NCBI GenBank assembly: GCA_012295275.1
Contig: CM022676.1
Span: 5,403,687 to 5,436,186 of the forward strand
Direction: 5' to 3'
Length of the DNA stretch: 32,500 nucleotides
Source of the DNA: Chrysomallon squamiferum
Lineage: Eukaryota > Mollusca > Gastropoda > Neomphalida > Peltospiridae
In this document: positions 9,957-20,936 of the stretch, piece by piece
How the letters are laid out: each line of letters opens with the position of its first letter
Position numbering within the stretch: the stretch's first letter is position 1
Notes under the pieces: generated by a model
Databases searched by the model: none
What the model was told of the DNA's origin: nothing
The model's input: the letters and a program-made list of their open reading frames with translations, nothing else
Program-made: the position numbers and the translations under genes

Positions 9957-10109
9957 AGTCTCTCTACTAGTAGGCCATGGGGGTCCACTTTTTGCTAAGC
10001 AACAGAACAATGGTTTTTATAATAAGAATTATAGTATCTGAATATGTTAAATAAAGCTCATCCTGTACAGGTGAAATATAGTCTTTTTAATCAGTTCTTT
10101 TTCCAAAGT

Positions 10110-10110
<1 letters not shown>

Positions 10111-10165
<55 letters not shown>
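10111..10165. repeat. (CT)n microsatellite near the donor
   Basis: Perfect CT run starting about 60 bases inside the intron after the CIC-L exon donor. On the transcript it is (GA)n. Confidence 0.97.
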
Positions 10166-10168
<3 letters not shown>

Positions 10169-10224
10169 ATACTTTAGAAGATAAAATTCAAGTCAAAAAC
10201 TTTAAAAATGTCTACAAAACTCAC

Positions 10225-13081
10225 CTTCTTCTGATGTTTCTGCTGGAGTTGCCTCTTTTGGGTCGTTGCTGTGTTGCTGCTGTGTTGACAACGCTGATGG
10301 GTAGACTGCAGAATGAGGTGACTGTTGTTGCTGATGTGTGCCACGATTTTCCTCCTGTATCACATTTTCTGACGAGTGTTCTGAACTGCTATTTAAAGAC
10401 CTATACAACTGATCCTTTGAAACTGACTGCACTGAATTCTGGGTATTTTGACCGGGCTGCTGATTGGTCAGTTTCGTTTCCTGGGCAACCATTGCATTGA
10501 AATCCCTGTTTATAGTTTCTCGATGTGACTGAAGCTGCTGCTGAATGACCGATGTCGAATGTCTCTGCGGGTGTTCGGACAAGTCGATGTTCCTACGAAC
10601 AGACAAGTCCATTTCCTGCGCTGGTTGCGAGTGGTGCCGCATGTTGATTGGCTCGGCAGACGTCACATGATGTCTGTCCAAAGCAGGTATAGCTGATCCA
10701 GCAAACAGGGTGGCATAATTCCGTCTGTCTGCTTCGGGAAGTTTCATCTTTGCTGCCTGTCCATCGGCATTCTGCGGAACACAGACAAACGCTGTCGCCG
10801 ATGGCTCCTGACCGACATCAGCGCTCTGTACCACAGCAGCAAGCCGCTGCTGAATTTGCGGCGACAGCATTCCGACCGAACCGGCATTGGCGTAAGCTCC
10901 AGCGTGATTGAGAACCTCGTTGTTCGTGGGCGTCTTGGGGGTCTGCAGGTCTATCCCAGAATCCTCGCTCCTACCCGAGTCTTGTTTCGCCAGCGCGATG
11001 GTGCGAGGCTTCGTAATCACTGCTCGGTCGAGGACTCGGCCTGCAAGGTGAGGCTGAAAGGCGGAGTGACCCCCAGGGGTGGAAGGAAACCGAGGGGTGA
11101 TCGGAGAAACGTGTTCCGACGAAGAACTCCCTGATTTCGACGTGCCCGAACTGCTCCAGAGGCGTGAGGGGGTCTGAGGGTTGGTGTGCGGGGAAATGGG
11201 CGTGAACGACGTCGAGCCACTCCTGTAAATGCAGCTGGCGGTGGGCGAGTTGGGTCCACCACCGCGGTGAGGGGACAATGGCGTCTGTGGGGTGGGCGAA
11301 AACGCTGGCGTTGTCGATCGAGAGTTGCCTAGCGACACTAACATATTAGCTGCCTCTTTTTCGTCCATGTCAAAGTGGTTAGTGGGCACGTAGTTGATGC
11401 GGTCGATTTCGCCGTCTTGGAGACGGGTTTCCGACCACTGAATCTGTCCTTCTTTCAGCTCCCCTTTCCGACAGCCAGGAAACGTGGGAGCCTGGCGAAT
11501 GTTCTTCCCTTTCTGCGACAAGTGGCGGGAACAGAACCCTCTCCTCTGGGACTCTTTCGTACAGTTGTCCTTTGAACACAGCCTTCGCCACTGCTTGCCA
11601 TTGAACTTCTTGCGAATTCCGTTCGGCGTGGACACAACGTCGCCCTTTTTGTACTTCGTCGTCAAGGGCGACCGCGGAGTGCTCGAGCGACTGCTTTCTG
11701 TGGACTGTGCGCTTCGACTCCGCGCCGACTCGCGTTTCTTTGGCGGCTGCTTGTTACTTTTCTCACGACTTCCGTTCTGCGATTTCATTCCTGGCGTGGC
11801 GCTGCCTGACCTCGGTGTACTCATCCCCGACGAATCGAAACTGAGATTTTCCGCCGTCATTTCATCTTCCGAAGAGTCCAGCTTATCCGTGCTAGCCACG
11901 CTCGCGATACTTGAAGTTGGCCTCTCAATGCGGTATCCGCCAACACCAGGGAAGACGTCACTGTCAACACCACCATCCTCCAGATCTTCAAACCACGGTG
12001 GTTGCAGTAGTCGCACACTGGCCCTGGACACCCAGAACACGTCGTTATCACTCTGAGGACTCGGTTTAACGTCCAGTTTGACTTTATACATCACAGGCTG
12101 CGTCCTTTTCTCCAGAACCCTGGCTTCGTAGAACACATTCTCGTCATGGGAGATTCGCACACAGACTCTCGTTCCCTCGTCGACCAGACTGCCTGGGGCG
12201 AGTTGTCGCAAATGATGTCGATGAATGGGGCGTTGAGGATGTCGTTGTACCATACCGTGCTCTTGTCGTCGAAGAGGACGCCGATGTGGCGATTCTGTCG
12301 GATGTGTTTGACAACGCCAGCGTGAAACGTCACCTCCCTCTTCGCCAGCACCCGCTGATTCTTCCATTCGCTGAGGTCAACTGTGATTCGCTTCACTGGA
12401 GGGGAATAAACCGGTTCCGGTTCAGGTTCGGCTTTGCGTTTCTTCGGCGGCTTGGCGATCGCTCTCACGCTCGAGGTTTCGGTCGGCGACTTCTCGATCC
12501 CGGAATCAGCGGGAGCTTCGATGGACTCGAGTATCGACTTGATGGCCGAATTCGACACGCTGGGGTTCATGGGGAAACTGGTGACCGTTACCGAGGTGAC
12601 TGGAACGTCGGCCGCTGACCTCATTCCTGGCATTGTCACGGCCGGTGCGGGGTCCACTTCCCTGACACTCGACGAGGTCACGGGCGGGTCACAATAAGCC
12701 TTAGCAACCGTTTCGGCTTTCCTAACGACCCGACCCCCACTTTTGCCTTTCGCTCCCGAACTCGATGTCCCTTGTTTTGCTTCTGCTGCCCCCACTTCTG
12801 TCGCTTCCGTTTTGCCACTTTCTGCGTCGGACTTTGCCTTTTCTTTGGTAGCTGAGTCTTTTTCCTTTGCCATGTTTCTCTGACTCTGCCGTTTGCCGAC
12901 ACCAACGTCGTCAACATTGCTTTTAGCTCTCCGGGGTTTCGGAGGCTGCTGCTGTTGAACTTGTGCCTTCCTCCGGGTTCTGCTGGTTTCGCCGGCGCGA
13001 TTTTGCCGTCCCTCGCATGATGGTGGGGGAGGAACTGGTGGATCTACCCTTTCGGGACCGGCTCTCACTTCTTCGTGTCAT
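10225..13081 (-). CDS. cic: capicua long-isoform (CIC-L) giant exon
   Basis: This single exon of about 950 codons runs from ATG at 13081 (A at -3) to a strong AAG|GTGAGT donor, phase 1. In order it holds: a basic Ser/Arg-rich N-terminus [15 protein letters not shown]; a PKKRK nuclear-localisation motif near 12445; the conserved CIC-L module [20 protein letters not shown] to [10 protein letters not shown] (12381-12199), continuing [19 protein letters not shown] and [16 protein letters not shown]; the block [20 protein letters not shown] with a C-x4-C-x9-C-x2-H motif (11657-11515); [20 protein letters not shown] (from 11374); a DSG pair near 10980; and Q-rich ends. Human CIC-L has the same order in one exon. 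The frame breaks twice: near 12933-12936 (tentative) and at 12195-12198 (clear). The two cancel, so entry and exit phases agree. If the first break is not real, the start could be MAKEKDS near 12873. Confidence 0.93.
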
Positions 13082-13104
13082 TCTTGAAGCATTCTGTTTA
13101 TTTA
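13082..13104 (-). promoter_or_regulatory. cic: 5' UTR remnant with four-codon uORF
   Basis: On the minus strand, acceptor TTATGTTTCAG is followed by TAAATAAACAGAATGCTTCA, then the presumed start ATG. ATGCTTCAAGAATGA is a four-codon upstream frame whose TGA overlaps the main ATG (ATGA). This implies at least one non-coding exon further upstream. The acceptor's pyrimidine tract is poor because a TATAA repeat sits against it. Confidence 0.55.
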
Positions 13105-13111
13105 CTGAAAC

Positions 13112-13346
13112 ATAATATAATATAATATAATATAATAAATAGTATAGTATAGTATAGTATAGTATAGTATAGTATAGTATAGTATAGTATAGTATAGTAT
13201 AGTATAGTATAGTATAGTATAGTATAGTATCGTATCGTATCGTATCGTATAGCATAGTATAGAATAGTATATAGTATAGTATAGTATAGTTTAGCATAAT
13301 ATAATATAATATAATATAATATAATATAATATAATATAATATAATA
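13112..13346. repeat. (TATAG/TATAA)n pentanucleotide microsatellite
   Basis: About 230 bases of five-base units in three zones: TATAA, then TATAG (with a few TATCG), then TATAA again. It ends only a few bases from the splice acceptor of the CIC-L exon. The tyrosine/leucine frames through it are artefacts. Confidence 0.97.
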
Positions 13347-13639
13347 CAACATAACATAATGAAAATTATGCAATGTTATGTAACATAACATAATGTAAAG
13401 TAACAAAAAAAAATAATATAAAAATAAAAAAGAGGTAAACATATCTATTATAAAAAAAAATGTATATATATATATATAAAATGCAATCTTTTCAAATCAA
13501 ACTACAGTTATGTGGAATTTATTAATTTATTCACAAAATAATACATATTTAAATGAACCATGTCATTTTTTTTTAATTTTATTATCTTATATATAATTTT
13601 AAAAAAAATGTTAATATACATATATGTCACAACAATAAC

Positions 13640-13643
<4 letters not shown>

Positions 13644-13706
<63 letters not shown>
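13644..13706. repeat. (AT)n microsatellite with central break
   Basis: Two AT runs separated by TATTATAATA; the whole is self-complementary. Flanking DNA from 13350 to 14080 is A-rich and otherwise featureless. Confidence 0.95.
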
Positions 13707-14084
13707 TCTTTAACAATAACAAAAATAAATAAGAAATTAAATAATAACATAACAATATCTCATTCGGTATGCTATAACAACAAAAATAACCAAAACTAAA
13801 TTAAATGTCAATAACACCACATTATAAATAACACAGAAAAGAAAATAAAAAAAGAAAAAAAAAAAGAAAAGAAGATGCATATTTTAAGTAAAACAGAGAA
13901 TATGTTACAATCTCGAAAACAAACAAACACCTCTAGGAAGTCAATACAGTTCACTAATGGAAGACATTGAATGGGTCAACTCAATGCAGTCAGAAACCCC
14001 AAAGTGAGGTAGAACTGAAAGGTCTCGTGTCCCAAGAGTTAAAAAATCCTTTTAGTGTGATAGCTGTTTTTTCTTTTTTTTCTT

Positions 14085-14930
14085 TTAGCATTGTTGTCCC
14101 TGCAGTATATATATATATAAAAACTATGAAATATTAATAAACCTTTACACTGAAGATTATTCTGTTAAAATGATATATAGTAATATACTTCATGATTTTT
14201 ACATCACAGTCATTTCCCCCCCACCCCTTTCCCCCAGGACTGTTGTCCCTGTGGTACATACAAAATAATGCAATATTAATATACCTTCATACTGTAGGTT
14301 ATTCTGTTAAAGTGGTATATACTTCATAATATCAATACGGTTTTTACCACATGGTCATTTCCCCCCAGTTACAGGTCTGTTGTCACTGGTATATTACAAA
14401 AGTATGTAATACTAATATACCTTCATACTGTACATTATTCTGTTGAAATGGTATACACTTCATAAAATCTATATGATTTTTACAACAAGGTCATTTCCCC
14501 TCCCCAATTACATGATTGCTGTCACTGGTATATACGAAAGTATGTAATAATAATATAGTTTCCTACTATGTACTATTGTGGTATAAACTTCTTAGTATCA
14601 GCATTATTATTACTACTACATGGTATTTGGTTGCTGTTGTTTGTTTTTCCTTCTTTTTCAATGCTGTACTATGTAAAATTAATACAGCTTCATACTGTAT
14701 ATTACTCTCTTAATGTGGGATGTATTTTACATATCTTGGCATACAATTGGTACTTGCTGGGGGGTTTGTGGTTTTTGTGTCCCTCGCCCCCCCCCACCAG
14801 CACTATTGTTCCTGTTGTCACATACATACATACAAAACAACACAAATATTACACCACAGCCAAATACTGTACATTATGCTAATGTGTAATATATATATAC
14901 TTCATAATATCAACAGAGGTTAAGTATAAA
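14085..14930. repeat. decaying tandem array, about 140 bp units
   Basis: The mark TTGTCCCTG/TTGTCACTGG followed by GTATAT recurs near 14092, 14240, 14377 and 14516. Each is followed by ATTAATATACCTTCATACTG, then TTATTCTGTTAAA, TATACTTCATAATATC and a C-rich GGTCATTTCCCCCC. Later copies to about 14930 are more diverged. Spacing is about 137-148 bases. Confidence 0.88.
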
Positions 14931-15665
14931 ATCATTTTCTAATACCTTTTCTAAGCAGTTTATTACAAATACAATCATGCAGGTATATCCTATATATATA
15001 TTATTAACGAAGGTCATAAAGGTAACATACTAAATATTATTAACATGGTGATAAGGGTATTGTACTAAATATTATTGTCAGTAATTTCCAGAAGTAGACA
15101 AAACTGTACCCTTCAGGCAAAGTGGTATTTTCCAAGGGTGCAGTTTATGTTGGTTAATTTGCAGTCTCTCCACTTACCATGCATTGTAAATCAAAATGCT
15201 TTTGTCTTACAAAAAAACATTGTAAAGAAACAGGGAACAAGAGACAAAGAAAAGGATTCAAGGAAGAGATCACCCCGTTGATATCTGAGAAGCACAGATG
15301 TACAATACATGTAACAGTATGATCAGACTGGTATATACTATCTACTATTATCAAACACGTACGATATGTAATATTGTTATATGGATTTACAAACACTCAT
15401 GTTTTATATGTATATATATAATGTTATTAATATGATTATATGGGTTTATACTTGGTCAGTGAGGTCAGATAGATACATACTGTATATTATTAATACTATC
15501 ATATGTATTATTAACATGATCTGATAGGTATAAACAATATATTCCTGAGGTCAGTTGAATATAAAAAACATGGGTCATGTGAATATATATATATATACTA
15601 TTTATTATTAATACAGTTATATACTCTGTGTTAATGTATTAATATGGTATCATATCGTATCTATG
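14931..15665. other. AT-rich non-coding stretch with faint repeats
   Basis: Phrases such as ATATTATTAACATGGT, GGTCAGTGAGGTCAGAT and TATTATTAATA recur irregularly, probably older remains of the same kind of tandem array. No open frame or RNA gene is supported. Confidence 0.5.
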
Positions 15666-15669
15666 TACT

Positions 15670-15888
15670 GCATGGGAAGAAACCATTTGCGTCATTTCAT
15701 AGGCAACAGCAACACATTTTTTCCATATATGCACCTTCCCATACTCAGGAAATCACACAACACAGCCTTTGACAAACTATACTGGTTATAATGGGAAATA
15801 ATTCAAAGGGTACACTAAGGAGAATTGAACTTGCAATCCGAACGGCCCAGAGGGAAATGCTCTAACCACAAAGCTGTGACCAGTTTCC
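15670..15888 (-). mobile_element. tRNA-derived SINE copy
   Basis: On the minus strand it begins with a tRNA-like head: A-box-like TGTGGTTAGAGCA at 15870-15858 and B-box GTTCAATTC at 15830-15822, at normal spacing. The body follows (CCATTATAACCAGT), then GGCTGTGTTGTGTGATTTCC and TATGGGAAGGTGCATATATG, then TTGCTGTTGCCTATGAAATG. This is the most complete copy in the window and shares its body with the copies at 1.6, 21.6 and 25.0 kb. It is not an intact tRNA gene. Confidence 0.78.
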
Positions 15889-16445
15889 ATAAATAAAGCT
15901 GACTATTTCCCAAAGCAGTTGGTAAACTACGTTTCAACTCTGTCACTCCATTAGTATTCCATCACAAAGATTTACACTCTTACACGAGTAATCAATAAAA
16001 ATAATTATATGTGTCTACAGCCAGTCCATTTGACTGTATTAATATTATAACCATGTGACTATATACACAGACAAAATGAGTATGAGCAAACTATAATAAA
16101 ACTGGAGAGAGAGAGAGAGAGTGTTAGTTAGTCCAACTCTCCAGCATTTAACAATAACTGCATTCTGTTCTGTCTATACTCATGGAATGAGAAAAATAAA
16201 GAAAATTCAACTAGTGAGAAGGTATTTTATTTACAAAGTTTACTACTATCCTGCTCTACTGAAACTGTTACTCACCACCTGCTCAGACTGATCAAAGGGA
16301 AAGTGACAGAGGGACAAGAAATTTGTGTTAGAAGATGGCTTTAAAAAATTAATTTCTAAAGTTACTATTAAAATGAAAAAAGGATTCTTCACAGATCAAA
16401 TCAAAATGGAGATACATGAAAGAGTGACAATAAGATTTTTTTTTT

Positions 16446-16492
<47 letters not shown>

Positions 16493-17084
16493 CACACATA
16501 CACACTGACTAACAGACAACTAGTACAATTAGTATTTTCCAGTATTATTCAAACCATGATTCACATCCTGTGTACATCTGCTGCGGAAATCAGGCAATAC
16601 TTCCTATCAACAAACACAAAAATTTCCATACAGTGGGCCGTATTTTGTCATTCAATTTATTTTTAAATATGGTGGACATTTTTATTCTATTTTTAACAAT
16701 AATGTAACTTTTACATAAGTCCCAAATTTCCGTAACATCAGTTGTTTCTTATTTTTAAAATTATATTTCCATTCTATTATATCTACAACAATGATACAGA
16801 TTTAATTTTTTAATTACAGACTGAAGATCCTTTATCCTTGGGATTTGAAATTTTTGGGATTTTGCAGCCTAAGAAAATAGCTTTGATATATAATTAAAAT
16901 TCATTTTCATTTGATATATAGCTTGTATAGTATTTTGTATTTACAATACCTTTAATAAATTTGTGTATTAAATAAGGTTTATGAATGCTACATCTACTGG
17001 AAAACAATAATGTATGTCTAGTCATCTTATTGGTTCAATGACATCAAAGTTATCAAAATGGACCAGCTATTTGAGGTCATCGTA
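15889..17084. other. non-coding stretch with short microsatellites
   Basis: (GA)n at 16105-16122, and (CT)n running into (TA)n and (CA)n at 16449-16505. The rest is unique-looking AT-rich DNA without a supported gene. Confidence 0.6.
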
Positions 17085-18402
17085 ATGGTCCGAAGAACTG
17101 ATGCCCAGGTATCAAACTGGACCAAAGATACCCTGGATCAATGATACCAAGTCTTTACACTGGACAATGATCCCCAGGTATCTAACTGATCAGTAATACC
17201 TGTCATTACATACTGGACAATGGTGCCAAAGTATCAAACTGGATCAATGACACCAAGTCATTATCCTGGATCATTGAAGCCCTGGTATCAAACTGAATCA
17301 ATGACACCAAGTCATTATACTGGACCAATGATACCCAAGTATAAAACTGGATCAATGATACCAAGTCATTACACTGGACCAATGATGCCCAAGTATAAAA
17401 CTGGATCAATGATACCAATTCATTACACTGGACCAATGATACCCAAGTATCAAACTGGATCAATGATACCAAGTCATTATACTGGACCAATGATACCCAA
17501 GTATCAAACTGGATCAATGATACAAAGTCATTATACTGGACCAATGATACCCAAATATCAAACTGGATCAATAATACCAAATCATTATCCTAGACTAATG
17601 ATACCCTGGTATTAAACTGGGTCTATAATACCAAGTCATTATACTGGACCACTGATGCCATGGTATCAAACTGGATCAATGATACCAAGTCATTATACTG
17701 GACCACTGATGCCATGGTATCAAACTGGATCAACGATACCAAGCCATTGCACTGGACCAATGATGCTCAAGTATCCAACTGGATCAATGACACCAAGTCA
17801 TTGCACTAGACTAATGATGCCCTGGTATTAAACTGGATCTTTAATATCAAGTCATTATACTGGATCAATGATACCAAGCCATTATCCTAGACCAATGATG
17901 CTCAAGTATCCAACTGGATCAATGACACCAAGTCATTATACTGGACTAATGATGCCCTGGTATCAAACTGCATCAATAATACCAAGTCATTGCACTGGAC
18001 CAATGATGCCCTGGTATCAAACTGGATCAATGACACCAAGTCATTGCACTGGACTAATGATGCCCTGGTATCAAACTGGATCAATGACACTAAGTCATTG
18101 CACTGGACAAATGATGCCCTGGTATCAAACTGGATCAGTGATGCCAAGTCATTATCCTAGAGCAATGATGCCCTGGTATCAAACTGGAGCAATAATACCA
18201 AGTCACTGCACTGGATCAATGACACCCTGGTATTAAACTGGATCAATGATACCAAGTCATTGCACTGGACAAATGATGCCCTGGTATTAAACTGGATCAG
18301 TGACACCAATGATGCCCTGGTATCAAATTGGATCAATGACACCAAGTCATTATACTAGACTAATGATGCCCTGGTATCAAACTGGATCAGTGATATCAAG
18401 TC
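17085..18402. repeat. 54 bp minisatellite built of two 27 bp halves
   Basis: About 24 units. Each pairs one half, GGATCAATGATACCAAGTCA + TTATACT, with a related half, GGACCAATGATGCCCTGGTA + TCAAACT. The left part uses CCCAAGTATAAAACT and the right part CCCTGGTATCAAACT, so variants are regionally clustered. Because 54 is a multiple of three, frames stay open on both strands with nine-residue repeats (GSMIPSHYT, GPMIPKYQT); these are not supported as genes. Confidence 0.96.
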
Positions 18403-20894
18403 AGCTCTAAGAACTACAGATGGGCAAGAAGAGGAAGAGAAAAAGGAAAAGGAAAAAAAAAAAAACCCAACCAACCTATTATCATTGTGTGTAATTAATT
18501 TTTTTTTTCTAACAATTGACAACACTTGTGTACATTAACTGTCACTGAATCAATTTTCTGTGAATGTTCTTGTTACGTACAAAAGCGTTGTTCTTGCGTT
18601 GTAGTAATCATGCTATTACCTCTTATTGATTTTTCTGGCATGCTGCTTGGCACCGATGATCTGGCAAATGGAATAACGAAAGCTATCGGAATATCTGCTG
18701 AGTTGCTACTATCAGGTGGACATATTAAACATTGCCATACTGATTGAACTGGAAATTATGGAGATGTGTAGTGGAAAGGTATTTTTTTTGTTTGTACAAG
18801 AATGTGAGGGTAAAAATAATAATAAATAGCATTAAAATATTTCTTAAGTAAAAAAAAATGTGTTTGTGTGTGTGTGTGTGTTTTTAATTTTTAAATATTT
18901 TTTTAAAATTTTTTATTGGTTTTAAATTTTAAAAGAAATGCATGAAATCAATTTTTCTTTTCTTTTTCAAAACATGTTTTTGTAAAATGTTGTACATACA
19001 AAAAATAAAATTATGTTTTATGTGATCATTTTTCCTATGAATGAATACAATTTTAATTCAGATGATAAAACCGTATTAATTAAATATCTCACTTTAAAAT
19101 CCAAATTTAATTTTTCCTGCAGTTTCCATGACAATTTTACCAGTAAAAAGTGAAATGCTAGAAGAATCGAGAACCAAAATAACTAAAATACATGTGATAA
19201 TCAACCAGATCTAAAATACAAAAGTTTTTCGTCAGTTTCAAATTATTACTGGAGTTTAGTTGCAGGATAAAGATCAAAGCACCTGTAATAGTTTTGCTTA
19301 TAAAATTTTAAAAGATTTTGAAACGGTATCCATCTTAATAACAAGATTTAAAACATGAAGTACACTGCACAATTTGTCATTGCTAAGATTTTAACTGTAA
19401 AATATATTTTAATCAGATTAAATTATGAAATTTTTATTTGCTAGTTTTAACATATGAACTAACCCTACCACTTTTTGTCTGTTTTAAGATATTTGTCATG
19501 CACTAAACTCACAGAACTGTTAGTTTTTAATAATCAACATAACATAAAAAAACAAAACAATTGTGGTATGAAGCAGTAATCTGTTTGTGTTCTGCTGGAT
19601 TTATTTCCGTCTATCTCATTTAGTGGCTAAGTACAACAAGAAAGAAAAGACTCCAGTTAAAAAAATATCTGACCACAGTGTTATATATCTATACATGATA
19701 CCATCATGCTTGAATTGGACCAACCTGCCCTGTTCTCTTCTAGATTGTACTATTAGTATCAGTACTGATTTGATATGTGACCCATCACATTAAAACAGGT
19801 ATCAAGTCATACAACCAAGATTTGAACTTTAGCCAACAACTGAGGCATGAAGATTTTTTTTTAAAAATCTACTGTCTTGTTAAAAAAATTATATGATCTT
19901 ATACATAACCTTACCTCTGTGATATAGTGATTTAATTGGCAGATATTAGAGGTACTGTTATTAACAATGTTATTTGCTGGGTATACAAGACACCCACAGA
20001 TTTGTCAGGCAGTATATCTGCAACTAAACATGATACAGTAATGAATTCAGCTTGAGAATTAAGCTTATGGAATCAGGAATCTGAAAATGGTTGAACCTCC
20101 AAATCAGCCAAAAATGTGATTCACAACCTGATTTGATCTCACAGATCACACATGTGACACAAAATGGCGTTATGCAAATGTTTTCCAGCGTAAATTATTT
20201 TATGACCAGTCTTTATTAACAATGACAGATCATTTGAACTGTATAAATAATAAATAATAAAGTACACTTAATGTTTATATACTGTTCATTCATGCTGCAA
20301 AAGACAGAAAGCCTTAAGAGCTATAAAATATCTATGTACCTATGTTGTATTATACACTTTGATGGGATGTGGTTTTATCTGAATAACGTAATTAAAATTT
20401 AAATGACCGGGGGTCATTTTTAAAAATGAAAGTTTGTTAGCTTTATATTTTTGTTCTGAAGGATTATTTTTAAAATATGTATACTGAGGGTGAAGTTTAA
20501 AATAAAAACATAGTATATGTCATTTTATTTGTTAATTTTGTTATATGTTTGAATATGGATGTTGGGACATGGAATAAAATTAAAAACATTTTAACTCTTC
20601 TCTTTGACTTTTTCTGTTATTATTAACAAACAAAATGAAATACTTTTGTAAGCTGGTTTTCTCTTCTGATATAAACGACAGGTTTTTTTTAAACAGGACA
20701 TAATAATACTTTATGCAGAGCACTCATAAATTTTACTCTTCCAAATTGCAACTCATAAATATTTTAATTCTATGACAATAGCAAAGAAATAATTTTTGAT
20801 TTATTTCTCCGAATGGTGTTAAAATTTAGGCAAGACATGACAATGGAACATTATTTAAAGCCTTAATTATGAATACACTGTTTAATTTTTTTAA

Positions 20895-20895
<1 letters not shown>
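18403..20895. other. plain AT-rich non-coding DNA
   Basis: About 2.5 kb without a supported gene. A short (TG)n lies at 18860-18880. A B-box-like AGTTCAAATCT on the minus strand near 19817 lacks an A-box partner. Confidence 0.6.

Positions 20896-20932
<37 letters not shown>
20896..20932. repeat. (AAT)n microsatellite
   Basis: Perfect AAT run. It is followed by A-rich DNA and a T run at 21100-21121. Confidence 0.95.

Positions 20933-20936
<4 letters not shown>

Larger units (their letters stand above)
4148..10224 (-). other. cic: capicua intron between CIC-L exon and shared exons
   Basis: About 6.1 kb from donor GAAG|GTGAGT (10224) to acceptor TTTGTTTCAG (4148). In insects and vertebrates the short isoform starts within the equivalent intron. 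No ATG exon that splices in phase 1 with a good donor was found. Contents are (TG)/(CA) tracts, an interspersed-unit repeat at 4.95-5.56 kb, GA-rich DNA at 6.84-7.65 kb, plain AT-rich DNA from 7.65 to 9.05 kb, and a CpG-richer stretch at 9.05-9.5 kb. Confidence 0.85.

Noticed and set aside
13098-13442. Tyrosine/leucine-rich minus-strand frames next to the CIC-L exon
   Set aside because: They are translations of the TATAA/TATAG microsatellite. Only the part from the ATG at 13081 is credible coding sequence.
15815-15888. Possible tRNA gene
   Set aside because: A and B boxes are present but stems are imperfect and the sequence runs straight into a SINE body shared with other copies.
17206-18345. 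Long open frames on both strands with nine-residue repeats
   Set aside because: They follow from a 54 bp repeat unit that is a multiple of three. No splice sites, domain or non-repeat coding flank support a protein.
17085-18402. CRISPR-like array
   Set aside because: Units are contiguous without unique spacers and the context is a eukaryotic intron.
19805-19830. B-box-like AGTTCAAATCT on the minus strand
   Set aside because: No A-box at the right distance and no SINE body next to it.
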